Shown here: piece by piece, positions 11,688-23,045 of the stretch | Numbering within the stretch: position 1 is the first letter of the stretch | Layout of the letters: every line of letters begins with the position of its first letter | Source: Reticulitermes speratus | Lineage: Eukaryota > Arthropoda > Insecta > Blattodea > Rhinotermitidae | Reading direction: 5' to 3' | NCBI GenBank assembly: GCA_021186555.1 | Contig: JAJKFL010000013.1 | Span: forward strand, 27,298,743-27,362,742 | Length of the DNA: 64,000 nt | Position numbers and translations under genes: made by a program | The notes under the pieces: model-generated | Told to the model about the DNA's origin: nothing | Seen by the model: the letters and a program-made list of their open reading frames with translations, nothing else | Databases searched by the model: none

Positions 11688-12769
11688 GGGCATCAATGAC
11701 TTTAAGAAGGGTTACCAACCTAGAACTAATGTAGTAAAGGATGAGAAGGATGATCTCGTTGCAGACTCCCACAGTATCTTGGCTAGTTGGAGGAATCATT
11801 TCTTTCAGCTATTGAATGTACATGGGGTTAATGATGTTAGGCAGACTGTAATACATACAGCAGAGCCACTGGTGCCTGAGCCAGTGGCTCTGAGGTTGAG
11901 ATGGCTATTGGAAAGCTAAAAAGACACAAATCACAGGTATTGATTAAATTCCAGCAGAACTGATTAAAGCGTGAGGTAGGACAATTCGTTCTGAGATCCA
12001 TAAACTTATTAATTCTATTTGGAATAAAAAGGAATTTCCTGAGCAATGGAAGGAATCAATCATTGTACCTATTTATAAGAAGGGTGATAAAACAGATTGC
12101 AGTAATTATCGAGGCATATCACTTTCGTCAACCACATACAAAATTCTATTCAACATCCTTCTGTCAAGGTTAACTCCATATGCAGAGGAAATTATTGGGG
12201 AGCATCAGTGTGGATTTAGACGTAACAGGTCAACTGCTGATCGTATATTCAGCATTCGTCAAATACTTGAAAAAAAATGGGAATGCAATGAGGCAGTGCA
12301 TCATCTATTTATAGACTTCAAGAAAGCCTATGATTCAGTTAGGAGGGAGGTTTTGTATAATATTCTCATTGAGTTTGGTATCCCCATGAAACTAGTAAGG
12401 CTAATAAAAATGTGTCTAAATGAAACCTATAGCAGAGTCCGGGTAGGCAAACATTTGTCTGACACATTTCCTATTAAGAATGGTTTGAAAAAAGGAGACG
12501 CTTTATCGCAATTACTTTTCAACTTTGCTATGGAATATACCATTAGGAGGGTTCAGGCAAACCAGGAGTGTTTGAAATTAAATGGTACACATCAGCTTCT
12601 AGTTTATGCTGATGATGTTAATATGTTGGGCGGAAGCATACATTTTATAAAGAAAAACACAGAAGCTTTAGTAGTCGCTAGTAAGGAGATTGGTCTAGAA
12701 GTAAATGCTGGGAAAACTAAGTACACGGTCATGTCTCGCAACAGAATGCAGGACAAAATCACAACATAA
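11688..12769 (+). pseudogene. LINE reverse transcriptase domain, broken
   Basis: Reverse transcriptase palm and fingers of the LINE. Visible motifs: FPEQWKESIIVPIYKKGDKT (about 12027-12090), NYRGISLSSTTYKIL, GEHQCGFRRNRSTADRIFSI, FIDFKKAYDSV (12308-12340, first catalytic Asp), NGLKKGDALSQLLFNFAMEY and LVYADDVNMLGG with YADD at 12605-12616. All three catalytic aspartates are retained, so mutations have accumulated outside the active site: TAA and TGA stops near 11953-11973 and frame shifts near 11685 and 11905. An inverted repeat (11861-11892) sits at one of the shifts. Confidence 0.85.
11861..11892. repeat. Perfect 12-bp inverted repeat in the LINE
   Basis: CAGAGCCACTGG (11861-11872) and CCAGTGGCTCTG (11881-11892) pair perfectly around an 8-base loop. 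It coincides with a reading-frame break in the reverse transcriptase region. Confidence 0.95.
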
Positions 12770-13410
12770 AGATAGATAATAAATCCTTTGAAAGGGTGGA
12801 ACAGTTCAAATATTTGGGAACAACCCTAACGAATCGAATTTCCATTCAGGAAGAAATTACGAGCAGATTAACTTCGGAGAATGCTTGTTATCATTCGGTG
12901 CAGGATCTTCTGTCTTCCAGTTTGCTATCCAAAAATACAAAGATTAAGATATACAGAACTATAATTTTGCCTGTTGTTTTGGGAATGGGTATGAGACTTG
13001 GTCTGTCACACTGAGGGAGGAACATAGGCTGAGGTTGTTCGAGAATAGGGTGCTGAGGAGGATATTGGGCCTAAGAGGGACGAGGTAACAGGGAGTGGAG
13101 AAGACTACATAAGGAGGAATTTAATGATCTGTACTCATCATCAAATATTATTCAGGTGATAAAATCAAGAAGATTGAGGTGGGCGGGGCATGTAGCACGT
13201 ATGGGTGAGGGGAGAGGTGCATACAGGATTTTAGTGGGGAGACCTGAGGGAAGGAGACCACTTGGAAGACCCAGGCGTACATGGGAGGACAATATTAAAA
13301 TGGATCTTCAAGAAGTGGGATGGGAGGACTTGGACTGGATTGATATGGCTCAGGATAGGGATAGGTAGCGGGGTCTTGTGAGTGCGGTAATGAACCTAAG
13401 GGTTTCATAA
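12770..13410 (+). pseudogene. LINE C-terminal domain, broken
   Basis: Continues the LINE protein: FERVEQFKYLGTTLTN, SVQDLLSSSLLSKNTKIKIY, a frame change near 13000, then [38 protein letters not shown] and [10 protein letters not shown] before a stop at 13366-13368 replacing Trp. The family's last residues can be read just past that stop. The block 'RWAGHVARM...GRPRRRW' is the region also kept in the truncated copies at 46.6 and 55.6 kb. Confidence 0.85.
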
Positions 13411-13509
13411 AACGCGGGGAATTTCTTGACTAGTTGAGGACCTGTTAGCTTCTCAAGAAGGACTGCTCCATGGAGTTAGTTAGTTAGTTAGTTAGTTGTG
13501 TATTGGGGT

Positions 13510-14335
13510 ACACTAATATGTCGTAAGCTGAGCCGTTTTCGATAAGTCAGTAAAATTAAATTTGAGCTTGTATTTATTATGGGTTATAGTAGATCAATGT
13601 GAAGCAAGATGAAATTCGCTGACAATAGAAAACTTCATCGGAAACCTTTTGGTAGTTTAGGTGAGGTTCCAGGAACAGAAGTAATTCCAATCAAGTGTAG
13701 CAGCGCTGCACTTATTTGTTATTTTTTCGTCGATGCTGAAAACGTAGAGATCTGTATTATCCATCCATAAAATGCTTGCTTAGGCAGAACTATAACACAT
13801 AGATACAGAATTCAGATACTTTTACAGTCTTCTAACCCTTATGTAGGCCTCCTCTAAAATCGGAAAATATTATAAATTCTTGTTTAGTTTTAGTTTGTGT
13901 TAAATCCACCCCTTTGTGTAAACTGTAATTATTGTCAAGTCTTATTGCACTATCATATCAACAGTATCACTTCATGCCCATGTGCTGTCCCCTTTTCTTC
14001 TTAACACCATTGAGGGACATTCCAGTAAAAGAACATCGATTGTTATACTTACAATAATTCGTCCCAATCTTGAAATATTTTATAAAATAATCAGCATCTC
14101 TAAAATACTTTAAAACGTATTTCTGAAATTAACCACTAAAATGTTTTCATTGTATGACACTTTTCTTCCATTATTGTTCCTTTTGTATGCCATCTGAATA
14201 CGTACTAATTCTAACTTCTGTATCTACTGTTAGGCCTATGAGTTGATTTGTGTGTCCCCATAACAGCTATTACATCTCCTTTTCGTGTAATTTCCTTCCT
14301 TAAGGGAAAATCATTAGGCTCTCGAGATCACCCAT
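13510..14335. other. Unassigned sequence
   Basis: AT-rich, no gene or repeat recognised. Confidence 0.5.
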
Positions 14336-14392
14336 AGTATATGTGTGTGTGTGTGCATGTGTGTGTGTGTGTGTGTGTGTGCGCGTGTATGT
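14336..14392. repeat. (GT)n microsatellite
   Basis: Alternating GT interrupted by single GCATGT and GCGC units. Confidence 0.95.
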
Positions 14393-14883
14393 TTTGCACC
14401 ATTTTAACTTCAGAATCTGCTGACTGATTTTTACGAAACTTGGTACGAATACTATGGCATTAGAGAGCACCCTAACGCCGTACTGTAATACGTTTCTACA
14501 CAGCAATAATAGCGTGGCGCAGGCGCAAAATATGAGTCGGCAGAGACACTAGCCACACCTACTTTAGGGTCCTAAAATGATTTAGAATAATAGGTATTGA
14601 AAAATCATGGACCTTTGATCCAGGTAATATTTTTGTAGAATGCCAAATAGTCAGATGGCCTTTGTGCGAAATTATCTTGAGTCCTCGGTTTGTTGGTTAT
14701 AAGTCACGAACCATTGGAGACAGGCGTATGAAATTTGGTACTGATGTAGATCCTAAAGTACCTACACGTTATGTATAAAATGTTGGTAGGTTTAAGATTA
14801 CAGCAATGCGGGGATGCAAAACTGAGGTTATGTCCGACAAGTTTAATGTCGCCTATATGGAATATGTACTTAAGTAATAAGAT
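14393..14883. other. Unassigned, possible old dispersed repeat
   Basis: Two related phrases occur (near 14425-14450 and 14720-14745) of the form 'tttacgaaacttggtac' and 'tatgaaatttggtac'. They suggest a duplicated old repeat that commonly follows GT microsatellites. I cannot name the family. Confidence 0.3.
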
Positions 14884-15086
14884 AATTTTTTTCCAGAGCG
14901 TCCAGACCGACTCTGGGATATATCCAGCCTCCTATTCCAGGGGTACCGGGATTCTTTCCCGGCGGTAAAGCGGCCGGGTTGTGATATTGTCCATTCACCT
15001 CCGTATAACGCCGAGGTTAAGAATAACTGGAGCTGTACTTCTGCTCCCCTATATGCCTTCATGGCTTGGACAGGAACAACTTCAAT
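14884..15086 (+). mobile_element. SINE family 2, 5'-truncated
   Basis: Plus-strand copy beginning at the 'TCCAGACCGACTCTGG' block and running through GGTACCGGGATTCTTTCCC, GGTAAAGCGGCCGGG, GAGGTTAAGAATAACTGG to the tail GGACAGGAACAACTTC. The tRNA-like head is absent. Confidence 0.8.
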
Positions 15087-16204
15087 AAAAAGTTCTTAAC
15101 AAAAATTAAGTAAGTGAACCGTACTGATACTAGAACGTCTGTATTATCATACAGTATGTAGTAGGAACTCGGGCTTTTAGTTGAGTTCAGACGACTCATT
15201 TGTGTTTACTTTCATTTATCGTGACGCCTATAATCTTGATAGATACTTATGCCTCACTGTTTAAACTACTTGCTCCCTACCTCTGTTGTTGGATCTGTAC
15301 TTCCGTTCTGGAATGCCTCGGATGATGGCAGTAAGCCGTAACACATGCAGCATATGATGTGATATTGCTGCATCTGATGGTCAACAGAAACTACGTGAAG
15401 TACAACTGTGACATTGAAGATTGTATACTTGTTTTCGTATTCATATGTCGACCTTACAACGGACCTGAGTCTTCGTATTTCTGGTTTTAATATAAAATGT
15501 TCTTTACATATTTTTAAATAGGGAAGCATGTCTGTGGAACGACTAAGATCCTTGCGGCTTAACGGAATGTTCTGGATGTAACACACAACTAGGCAGGCGC
15601 CTATAGCGCCTTGAGAGAGCATGACCTTTAACTTCAGACGGCAGCACTGAACGCAGCAAAGCGTTTGCGATCAATGACGATGAAGCGGATGACGTTTTGT
15701 TGTAGCCTGTTAAGAGGTTATCAGATTTGAATGAAATCTGTGTCCTGGTATAGAAGAATCTTATCAAATGCCTAAAAACATGAATTTTCTCCAGAGTAAT
15801 TGTTTTATTAATCGTGTCGGTTTGGTGTAAAGTATGCTAGGCGGCCACTTTGCAGACTTGGGCATAAGCAGGAAAAAGAGAAAAAAAATTGGTTAGGCGA
15901 ATTAAAAATATGTTTAAACTAGAGCAGTTCGATAGGTAGTGTTTTTTTCTGCTTTTCATAATTTTCACTACTCGTACTAAGAAATGATTATCGTGGCCAC
16001 ATGTGCAGACAGGGAGGAAATCCCGAAGATATGAACAGTACAGAAGCTGGTATAGGGCACAGCTTAACTACAGATCGTTGACATGTGATGTATGTAATGA
16101 AAATAGTAATAAAGCATTCTCGTTTAAAAAATGTTTAAACTAAACCTAGCCAGCAGCAAAAGCCTTAGAGGCGTGCATGTATATACTCGTATATAATGCA
16201 TTTC
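15087..16204. other. Unassigned sequence with one dispersed-repeat piece
   Basis: No gene recognised. Around 15931-15985 the text 'taggtagtgtttttttc...ttttcataattttcactac' matches the start of the dispersed repeat at 43748. Confidence 0.4.
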
Positions 16205-17350
16205 CTTGACACAGTGGTCTAATAGAAGGAGATATCTCACAGTCATTGCTTTTTAACATTGCTGTAGAATATGTCATTAGGAAGGGCGAAGAAAACCAAG
16301 AGGGGCTAGAAATGGAGAGGACACTCCAGTATCACGTCTGTGCTGATGGTGTCACTTTACTGGGAAAAACAGAAACTGTTAAACGCTAGCAAGCAAGTTG
16401 GTCTCGAAGTGAAGGCTGAGAAAACGAAGTATATATTTGTCTCCACACCAGAAAGACGGAAAATCCGTGATATGCAGATACCTAATGCAATTTGAAACGT
16501 GGCAGAGTTCAAATATTTAGAAACGTCAGCGACAAATCAAAATCACTAAAGAAGAAATTAAGAGCAGATTAAATTCGGATATTGCTTGCCACTATTCATT
16601 TCGGAAACATTTTTTCTTCCCGGCTGCCAACCAACAACTTAAAATTTAAAATATGAGTTACAAAAGTGGTCGTGCCTGTTGTTCTTAATGGGTGTGAAAT
16701 TTGGTCTATCGTTTTAATGGAAGAACATAATTTGAAAGTTTGACTATCTTTTTTTGTACCGTTGTAATACACAACACGAATTTGTGAACTATGATGGTAT
16801 AAAAACATGTCAAATTGAAGGTTACTGCGCGGTGTAAAAATGAACGATATTAAAATAGGGTGAAGGTGAGAACAGGATGCTGAGTTGAATATTTCGACCT
16901 AAAAGGGCGGAAGTAAGAGGAGCTAGAGAAAATTACATAATGAGAAATTTCGTAATTTGTATTTCACACCAAATATTACTCGGATTGTGATACGAAAGAC
17001 CGGCGGGGCATGTGGTACGCATGGGAGTGCTGAATATGCATGCAGGGTTGAACAGAAAAACTGGAAGTTACGAGACCATTTGTAAGACCTAGGTGTAGGT
17101 AGGAGTATAATATTAAAACGGGTAATGAGGGCTGGAGTCTCTAGACTGAATTATATGGCTTTGGGTATGGGCTATTTTCGGGCTCTTGGGAACAAGTTAA
17201 TGAGACTTCTTGTTACATAAAGGGGGGGGAGGGGAAAATTGTTTGATTAGCTGAGCGTTTATTAGCTCCTCAAAAAATCTGCTTCGTGGAGTTATTTAGC
17301 TACACATTTACGTAGTGTGTTATTTAGTTAAGTTAGTTCGTTCTTTAGTT
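16205..17350 (+). mobile_element. Old degenerate LINE copy (RT to 3' end)
   Basis: Matches the LINE at 10240-13498 from inside the reverse transcriptase to the 3' end. At about 16250 it reads LLFNIAVEYVIRKGEENQEG. The YADDV site has become CADGV (near 16343), then comes the LGKTETVK region. Further along there are degraded forms of the FKYLGT, 'GRPRRRW' and 3' UTR blocks, and a worn TTAG-rich end (17285-17350). Several frame shifts and stops. Much more diverged than the 10.2-kb copy, so an older insertion. Confidence 0.75.
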
Positions 17351-17374
17351 AGAGAAAAAGATGAGGGAATAATA

Positions 17375-17698
17375 CAGAAAGTCCCCGACTTATGTAAGTG
17401 GATCTCTCCGCAAAGCTATGCGTAAGTCGATTTTTACGTAAATCGGAGCCATGTTTTATTATATACCTTATAAACAATAATAATTTACTTAATAATAATT
17501 TTAATAACAATAAAGAACATAATAATAATAATTAATAATCGATACTGGAGTCACTGTCGTATTCAATTGAGGCAGAGGCAGGGGTGGGGTGTGGTGGTGG
17601 TGGTTGGAGTGGTAGTAGTGGTGGTAGTGGCACAAGAAGTTTTTTGCATAAGTCCGGATCTACGTATGTCGGAGCTACGTAAGTCGGGGTCCGTCTGT
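17375..17698. mobile_element. Tigger-like MITE
   Basis: Inverted ends CAGAAAGTCCCCGACTTA (left) and, on the other strand, CAGACGGACCCCGACTTA (right) are flanked by TA at 17373-17374 and 17699-17700. Repeated ACGTAAGTCGG words lie inside both ends and the centre is AAT-rich. The style 'CAG..GTCCCCGACTTA' is typical of Tigger/pogo-related MITEs. It begins 25 bp after the end of the LINE copy. Confidence 0.75.
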
Positions 17699-17700
17699 AT

Positions 17701-19396
17701 TCGATTATGCTGATTGGGAACACGGTTTTGGGGCGGGCTTATTAACTTAATGTCTGTTATCCGCACAAGGAAGCCGATGTTATGGAATACTTGTTCCTCT
17801 ACTAAAATTGTTGAAGTAAATACACGTACCGGTACATAATACATGTAGCTATACCTTGATTTAATTTCGTATTTTATCTAACGATGCAATATCAGTTGCA
17901 CGGGGTCGTACAAGTTTGAAACTGTGCACTTAGAAGATGTGTTTTCTGTGAGAAGGAGCCTCTTCACCTCGCATCGTGGAGCATCGTATTTTAATTCCGA
18001 GTCGAAATCGTGTCTGTTTCTTGCAACGTTAAAGTCTTTTGAGGGCTGACCTGCAGAATTTAGCTTGGAGGATCATCTGTCTTCTCTGCTTCCCACCGAA
18101 CTCACCTGCGACACACCTCTGGCCCATCAGCTTCGAACACTCCGACGAAGTCAGACCCATGGAGGTCAGCCTACCCGTAGCTACGCTACAGCATGCAAAG
18201 CTGTAAACCTCATCGGAGAAAATAATCCTCTTCGAAGTCGAAATCATAGTCACTTTACATCTGAAGGGCAGTCAGTCGGCATGTCTTGGTGTCGAACCCC
18301 ATTATTGGCTTATGACCAGATTTTTGTCTGTCTTAATTTTACAGTTTTCTCGACATGGGTCATCCCCTCTAACGAAACCAAGATGGTTAACAAATCTGCC
18401 AGATATTTAGTCTTTAGGCGCGTGCGCATTGCTGTCCATCTGTCTTGTCGCACATAACAACCCGAGAAAAGCAGAGAGGATTTACATGGCATTTTTGTGC
18501 TAAAAATTTTGCTAAAAATGTCCTGTCATTTCAATTTGTATATAGATCGAACAAATTTAATGATCCCTTTATATGAAGACTTATATGCGTTTCTGTGCGC
18601 ATCTCGAGCATAACTCGCTAAATATTTATTAGAGCGAAAAATGATCCGAAAAGAAAAGTTGTGGTGGAGACGAAGCACATGTAATGCCGATGCATGTTTT
18701 CTGTACTTCGAGGTAATTAGATAAAATTAACTGTATATGTGTCTTTCCGAACTTGTAGAATATTGCATAATCGGGAATGGTCTAAAACGAGCATTCCTGT
18801 GGTGTCACGTGAAAAACGTTCTGGATTGAGCTTAAAATACACGAAATCAGATTTTTTTATCACTTAATGCAGTTCTGTATTAAAATGCAACTTCAAAGCA
18901 TACATTAAACAAGGTTTTATATAACTGTATTCAGCTTCTATTGGTGCGTGTATCAACTCAAAGCGAACAAATTATCATGTATTTACTTATGTTTGTGCAC
19001 ATATAGAACAAAGATAAACTATCATACCTTTTTTTTTTTTACAAATAATTTGTATGCCTTCTGCGATATCATTCATCATTTCTTCTGAAGAACGGGGCTG
19101 TGAAATGTACACAGCATATATTTTGAGTCTTGTTGTAAATAATGTGGAGGAATTACAGCTGCCCTTCTAACCGAATTCCGCACCATTAAGATGTACAGGG
19201 GCGTGGAGGCAGAGCTCCATGTACTGTAGACTTCGTTGTTCGCTCTTCAGGGAAGAGGATGGCTGTACGTACTTGTCTGGTGCCAGTCTTAAAAGTGGTA
19301 GTGCAGATCAACTTGATGTTTCCAGAAACCGAGCCCCAGCCATTTACCCGTTTATTATTCCTGTCATGGATATCCCTGTTCTTGAAAAAGGGAATA
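17701..19396. other. Unassigned sequence
   Basis: No recognised gene. The 130-codon frame at 18065-18457 and the overlapping antisense frames have no domain I recognise and look like chance frames in a slightly GC-richer patch. Confidence 0.4.
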
Positions 19397-19677
19397 GGCG
19401 GGATAGCGTAGTCGGTATGACTCGACTACGAGCTGGACGTTCAGGGAGGAATTGTGGTTCGATTCCCAGCAGGGACAGAAGATGGACGTAGTGTCTAATG
19501 AGACCAGACCGGTTGTGGGGCCAACCTAGCCTCCTGTTCAGTGGTTTCCGTGAGCTCTTTCGTTGGGGGTAAAACGACTGGGTCCAGAAAGTGACCACTC
19601 ACCACCATCTACTGCTAGGTTAAGAATGTGTAGGGCTATACCTCGTATTTCTGATATACTTTCCATGGCGTGCAGCG
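19397..19677 (+). mobile_element. SINE family 2, near full length
   Basis: Head GGGATAGCGTAGTCGG (A-box) and GGTTCGATTCCC (B-box), then the family body (GACCAGACCGGTT, CCAACCTAGCCTCCTG, CTGCTAGGTTAAGAATG) and the end CTTTCCATGGCGTGC. Plus strand, moderately diverged. Confidence 0.8.
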
Positions 19678-21885
19678 GAATTTCACATTGCTGTTATGAA
19701 GGGAAGCGAATATTGAACATATGCGCAGCGTAAATGTGGCCACGATCATGGGTTGGTCATCCCTTTAGCGAGTTTGCGAGAGAACTGAAGATGGGAGGCA
19801 TCGGGTTCTTCCGAAACGCTGGTTAGCAACTACAGTCTGTTTCATAACGAAGAAGACCCCAATCTAATTCCTCACCCCCATGAGGACCTCAAATATCATG
19901 AGGCAGATCAGATTCCGTCTGCAAACAATACAACTTATAACTATGATGTCACACGAGTGGGGGTATAATTACCGAATTCCGCATTTTGAAGACGGACGCT
20001 GCCTCAGTCTTTAACCAGAGGAAAACAGATGTCTACGTGGTTCCGCACGCCTAACAGACGTCACGTAATATTTAGAGTTGGCATTAATAAGAATTTTTAA
20101 CAGGCCTAGTTCGAACAGGACCACGGTTAATTTGGTTCGTCTAGTTTCCTTCTGTGACTGACTCCGGCCGCGCCTGACCCACTTGCCTCGCGCGGCGCGC
20201 CGACCGACTGCGCCGAGCCAGTGACCAGCGCTCGGCTGAATTCGTGCTCAAAGAGAACAGGGGAAGAAATGGAATCACGTAACGCTATCTGCAAACAGTG
20301 TTATTTCTGTTTTTATTATTTTAGGAAGCTTGTATGGAAGTGAGGAACTATGTATTTTGTAAGAAGAACTGTAGCAATTAGTCACTGTTCTAAGTAGTTT
20401 AAAATTTTTTTAGTGCCCAAGAACTATAACTCGACTGTATTACGCTTATGGTATGACAGAGGATTGATTGTACATACCGTAATGGAGAGGAAAAATATAA
20501 ACGAAGGCGGAATTGTTATAGTTCGAGACTTAGTTTGCGGCTCTGTTTTCGCTTTATTTCCCCAGCTTCTAGGGCTGCAAAGTGGCGTCCCTAACTTAGT
20601 TAGTGTCAGCAAAATCAGTTTGAAATTGCTTCTCACACAGAGAAAATAATTAACCCCCATTAAATGAAACTCCACCTCATTCACGGAAAGAATCCATGGA
20701 CATCTGTCGCTTCCTGACTCTTGGTTTCTGTAATTACACTTTCCCATTATGAATACATCAAGCGTGCACAAGTTTTCCAGTAAGTTAGGAGCCACCTCGA
20801 AATTATAGGCTCCAGAAGGATGATATGAAGCAAGCTCAGTCCTGAGAACCCACGAATATTAGGCGCCACTGTGCAAAATTTTGTTACGCAGGCGACCTGG
20901 CGCCTGGGGTTTGTGCACCCCTGACTTACATACAGTTTGCTGTTCATTCCGTAATGATCACCGAGAGTCTAGAAGGAGAAGGAAAGGGCAGTCCCAGGTT
21001 GTTTATGCTTGTATTAATTACCCCCCATAATACACAGGCCAAACCTCTGTTTGCCCTTCCCAGTCGCCATGCAGTTTTAACTCCTAGTAACACTGGGATC
21101 GTGGATTTGAGTTCAGCTCGGGACATGGACTAAATGTCTATTTCTTTAACGACGCTTTTTTCTGTTGCATTATTGTACAGTGTTGAATGGTAGGATGATT
21201 TAATGATAAATTGGAAGGCGCGTGGAAGTAAAGAGCCGGGTCACAGCTCTGCGACTGCAGAACTGGAGAAAAGTAGAGGAAATATGAGTTAGATGAGTTG
21301 TCTCTTACAGAGTCGCAAAGCTGAGTACTACCGTCGGTATTAACTTGAAAGTACTGAGTAAAACCACTATTATTTTGAATCAGCTTCGGGGCAGGAAGGA
21401 TATACAGCTTACCCTGCTCTTAGAAAACTGCAAGGATGTTAAATCAATGCGCTCTCTGGGTTTCAGGACGAGAGTCAAGTCTCTGGTTTCCTCTGGTGGC
21501 TCCTTAACAAATTTAAAATCTTTTCCAGATTGAGCTGGAGTAATTTGGTCTAAAGATCCCCAGTTGTTAGAATCAAAATCGTTTGTACAAAACCATGTTA
21601 ATATCGAATATGTAACTAAGGCTACTATAATAGGGCTTTTCCGCGTTGCCTCACGACATACAACCGACTCTTGCCCTCAGTCTATACACAGGGGTGTAGA
21701 ACGCAGGAGGTTTCACTTCTAAGCCCGTTGCTACAAACGAGGCTTGGAAACAGAGTCGTGGCTGTAATTTTTTTAGACCATGTAGAATAAGCAGTGCAGG
21801 AAATGACACCATTTAATTCCATTAAAATGCGTGTATGGTGGTATAACCCCCGTGTCTCGTGTGGACAAAAGGCAACATCCAGTTA
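19678..21885. other. Unassigned; contains a CpG-rich patch
   Basis: No gene recognised. At about 20155-20240 there is a sharp GC/CpG-rich patch (GGCCGCGCC, CGCGCGGCGCGCC) within AT-rich DNA. It could be a promoter or noncoding first exon, but no coding frame supports this. Confidence 0.4.
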
Positions 21886-21957
21886 TTGAGTCTAGATGTC
21901 AAATCACAAATTAAAAAACCAACAAATGCACTCTGTTTCCACAAGTATAGTCTAATG

Positions 21958-21999
21958 CCCCTACATATGTTTCAGCTCTACCAAGCCATCATCAGGGGG
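21958..21999 (-). ncRNA. Hammerhead ribozyme motif, left arm
   Basis: On the minus strand: CCCC, CUGAUGA, U, helix II GGCU-UGGUAG-AGCU, GAAAC, loop AUAU, GUA, GGGG. Helix I (CCCC/GGGG) is 4 bp, helix II 4 bp (one G-U), helix III only A-U and C-G. Cleavage would follow the A of GUA. All invariant core bases are present; the single U between the core and helix II is shared with the other copies. Confidence 0.75.
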
Positions 22000-22337
22000 T
22001 CCAAGGTTTACATATACTTAACATCCATTATTTTCGTCCAATAACATAACATATATCACACACAAAACAAACTTCGTTATCACTAGTAGACTGGAGCACA
22101 TTCACTATCTGTTATTTTGCATCTAAAATCTTGGGTATGGGATGCGTATATCTTCTATGTTTTATATATATATACATATATATACACATATATATGTATG
22201 TTAAAAGTTTAAATAGTTTTTAAGATTGCATCTTCCACATATGTTTGTTACTAGTGATAACGAAACTTGTTTTATGTGTGATATATTTTATGTTATTGGA
22301 CGAAAATAATGGATGTTAAGTATATGTAAACCTTGAA

Positions 22338-22379
22338 ACTCCTGATGATGGCTTGGTAAAGCTGAAACTTATGTAGGGG
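22338..22379 (+). ncRNA. Hammerhead ribozyme motif, right arm
   Basis: Plus strand: CUC before CUGAUGA (22342-22348), U, helix II GGCU-UGGUAA-AGCU, GAAAC (22364-22368), UUAU, GUA (22373-22375), GGGG. Helix I is weakened to C-G, U-G, C-G. The core is intact. Confidence 0.7.
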
Positions 22380-22844
22380 CATTAGACTATACATGTGGAA
22401 ATAAAGTGCATTTGTTGGTTTTTTAATTTGTGATTTGATATTAGAATGCATGGAAAATATAAAGTGAAATTGAGTCTAGATGGTTTATGTTTTCTTTTGG
22501 TTTATTTAATGTGCTGAAAATCGCGACAACTCAGTGCAGCTGAGTGAACTTTAAGACCTCGCAATTAATTAATTCCCCACCTATATCCATTTTACTACAT
22601 CTTCGTCCCTGAGTCCACAAGTTGGAACTCATTATAAGTAGCAGATGTTAAGGTAACCAGATTGGCATTCCTGTAATGAAGAAACCAAAACCAATGAACT
22701 CAGTAGCAATCCTCTAGTTTGTCAGATGAGAGTTTTCGGTATACGTCTAATGTTACTAAAGCTTATACTTAATCGTTCTTAACATCTCAGAGTTGACTCA
22801 GTATGAAAGATGAACATCGTCAAAAGGCGACAAAACTTTACAGA

Positions 22845-23045
22845 TTGAGTGATTAGAACGCCTGTTTTATGTTCGGGAGGTCGCAGTTTCGATTCCTGCC
22901 TGAGGTTTCAGTGGTTTCCTTCGGTATTTACAGGAGAATGTTGTGACAGTAGTTTAATTTGGACCACCATTTTGTCCTTCTTTTCCAATTCGTCCATCAT
23001 TCACAGTGATCCTCCCTTTCGCTGCTGCAGTAACAGCTGGGAAGT
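22845..23045 (+). mobile_element. SINE family 5 (tRNA-like head), diverged
   Basis: A B-box-like GTTTCGATTCCTG near 22888 is followed by TTTCAGTGGTTTCCTTCGG, GGAGAATGTTG and, near the end, TTTCGCTGCTGC. The 'gtggtttcc...ggcgaatg' phrasing is common in insect tRNA-derived SINEs. No target duplication found. Confidence 0.4.

Larger units (their letters stand above)
10240..13498 (+). mobile_element. RTE-like LINE retrotransposon, end to end but broken
   Basis: A 3.26-kb non-LTR retrotransposon flanked by a perfect 11-bp target-site duplication TGTATTGGGGT (10229-10239 and 13499-13509). The order is a 5' untranslated region of about 260 bp, apurinic-type endonuclease, reverse transcriptase, a basic C-terminal domain, a 3' UTR and a (TTAG)n tail at 13475-13498. 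A length of 3.2-3.3 kb, a single coding region and a short-repeat tail fit the RTE clade. Reading frame changes occur near 10680, 11685, 11905, 12765 and 13005, and stop codons near 11945 and 11970, so this copy cannot make protein. It is the best reference in the window for the truncated LINE pieces elsewhere. Confidence 0.9.
21899..22469. mobile_element. Palindromic element with two hammerhead ribozymes
   Basis: Two inverted arms of about 192 bp (21899-22090 and 22248-22440) surround a spacer that includes a TA-rich palindrome. The whole is flanked by a perfect 13-bp duplication TTGAGTCTAGATG (21886-21898 and 22470-22482). The right arm has about 30 extra bases before the duplication. Each arm carries a hammerhead motif on opposite strands. 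TSD length, variable arms and the ribozyme resemble Penelope-like element terminal repeats or retrozymes. No protein-coding sequence inside. Confidence 0.75.

Noticed and set aside
13470..13500. TTAG repeats as interstitial telomere sequence
   Set aside because: The unit is TTAG, not TTAGG, and it always sits at the 3' end of the LINE.
14300..14506. Frame with Thr-His repeats
   Set aside because: Translation of the GT microsatellite.
18065..18457. 130-codon plus-strand open frame
   Set aside because: No recognisable domain; competing antisense frames of similar length; no start context or neighbours supporting a gene.
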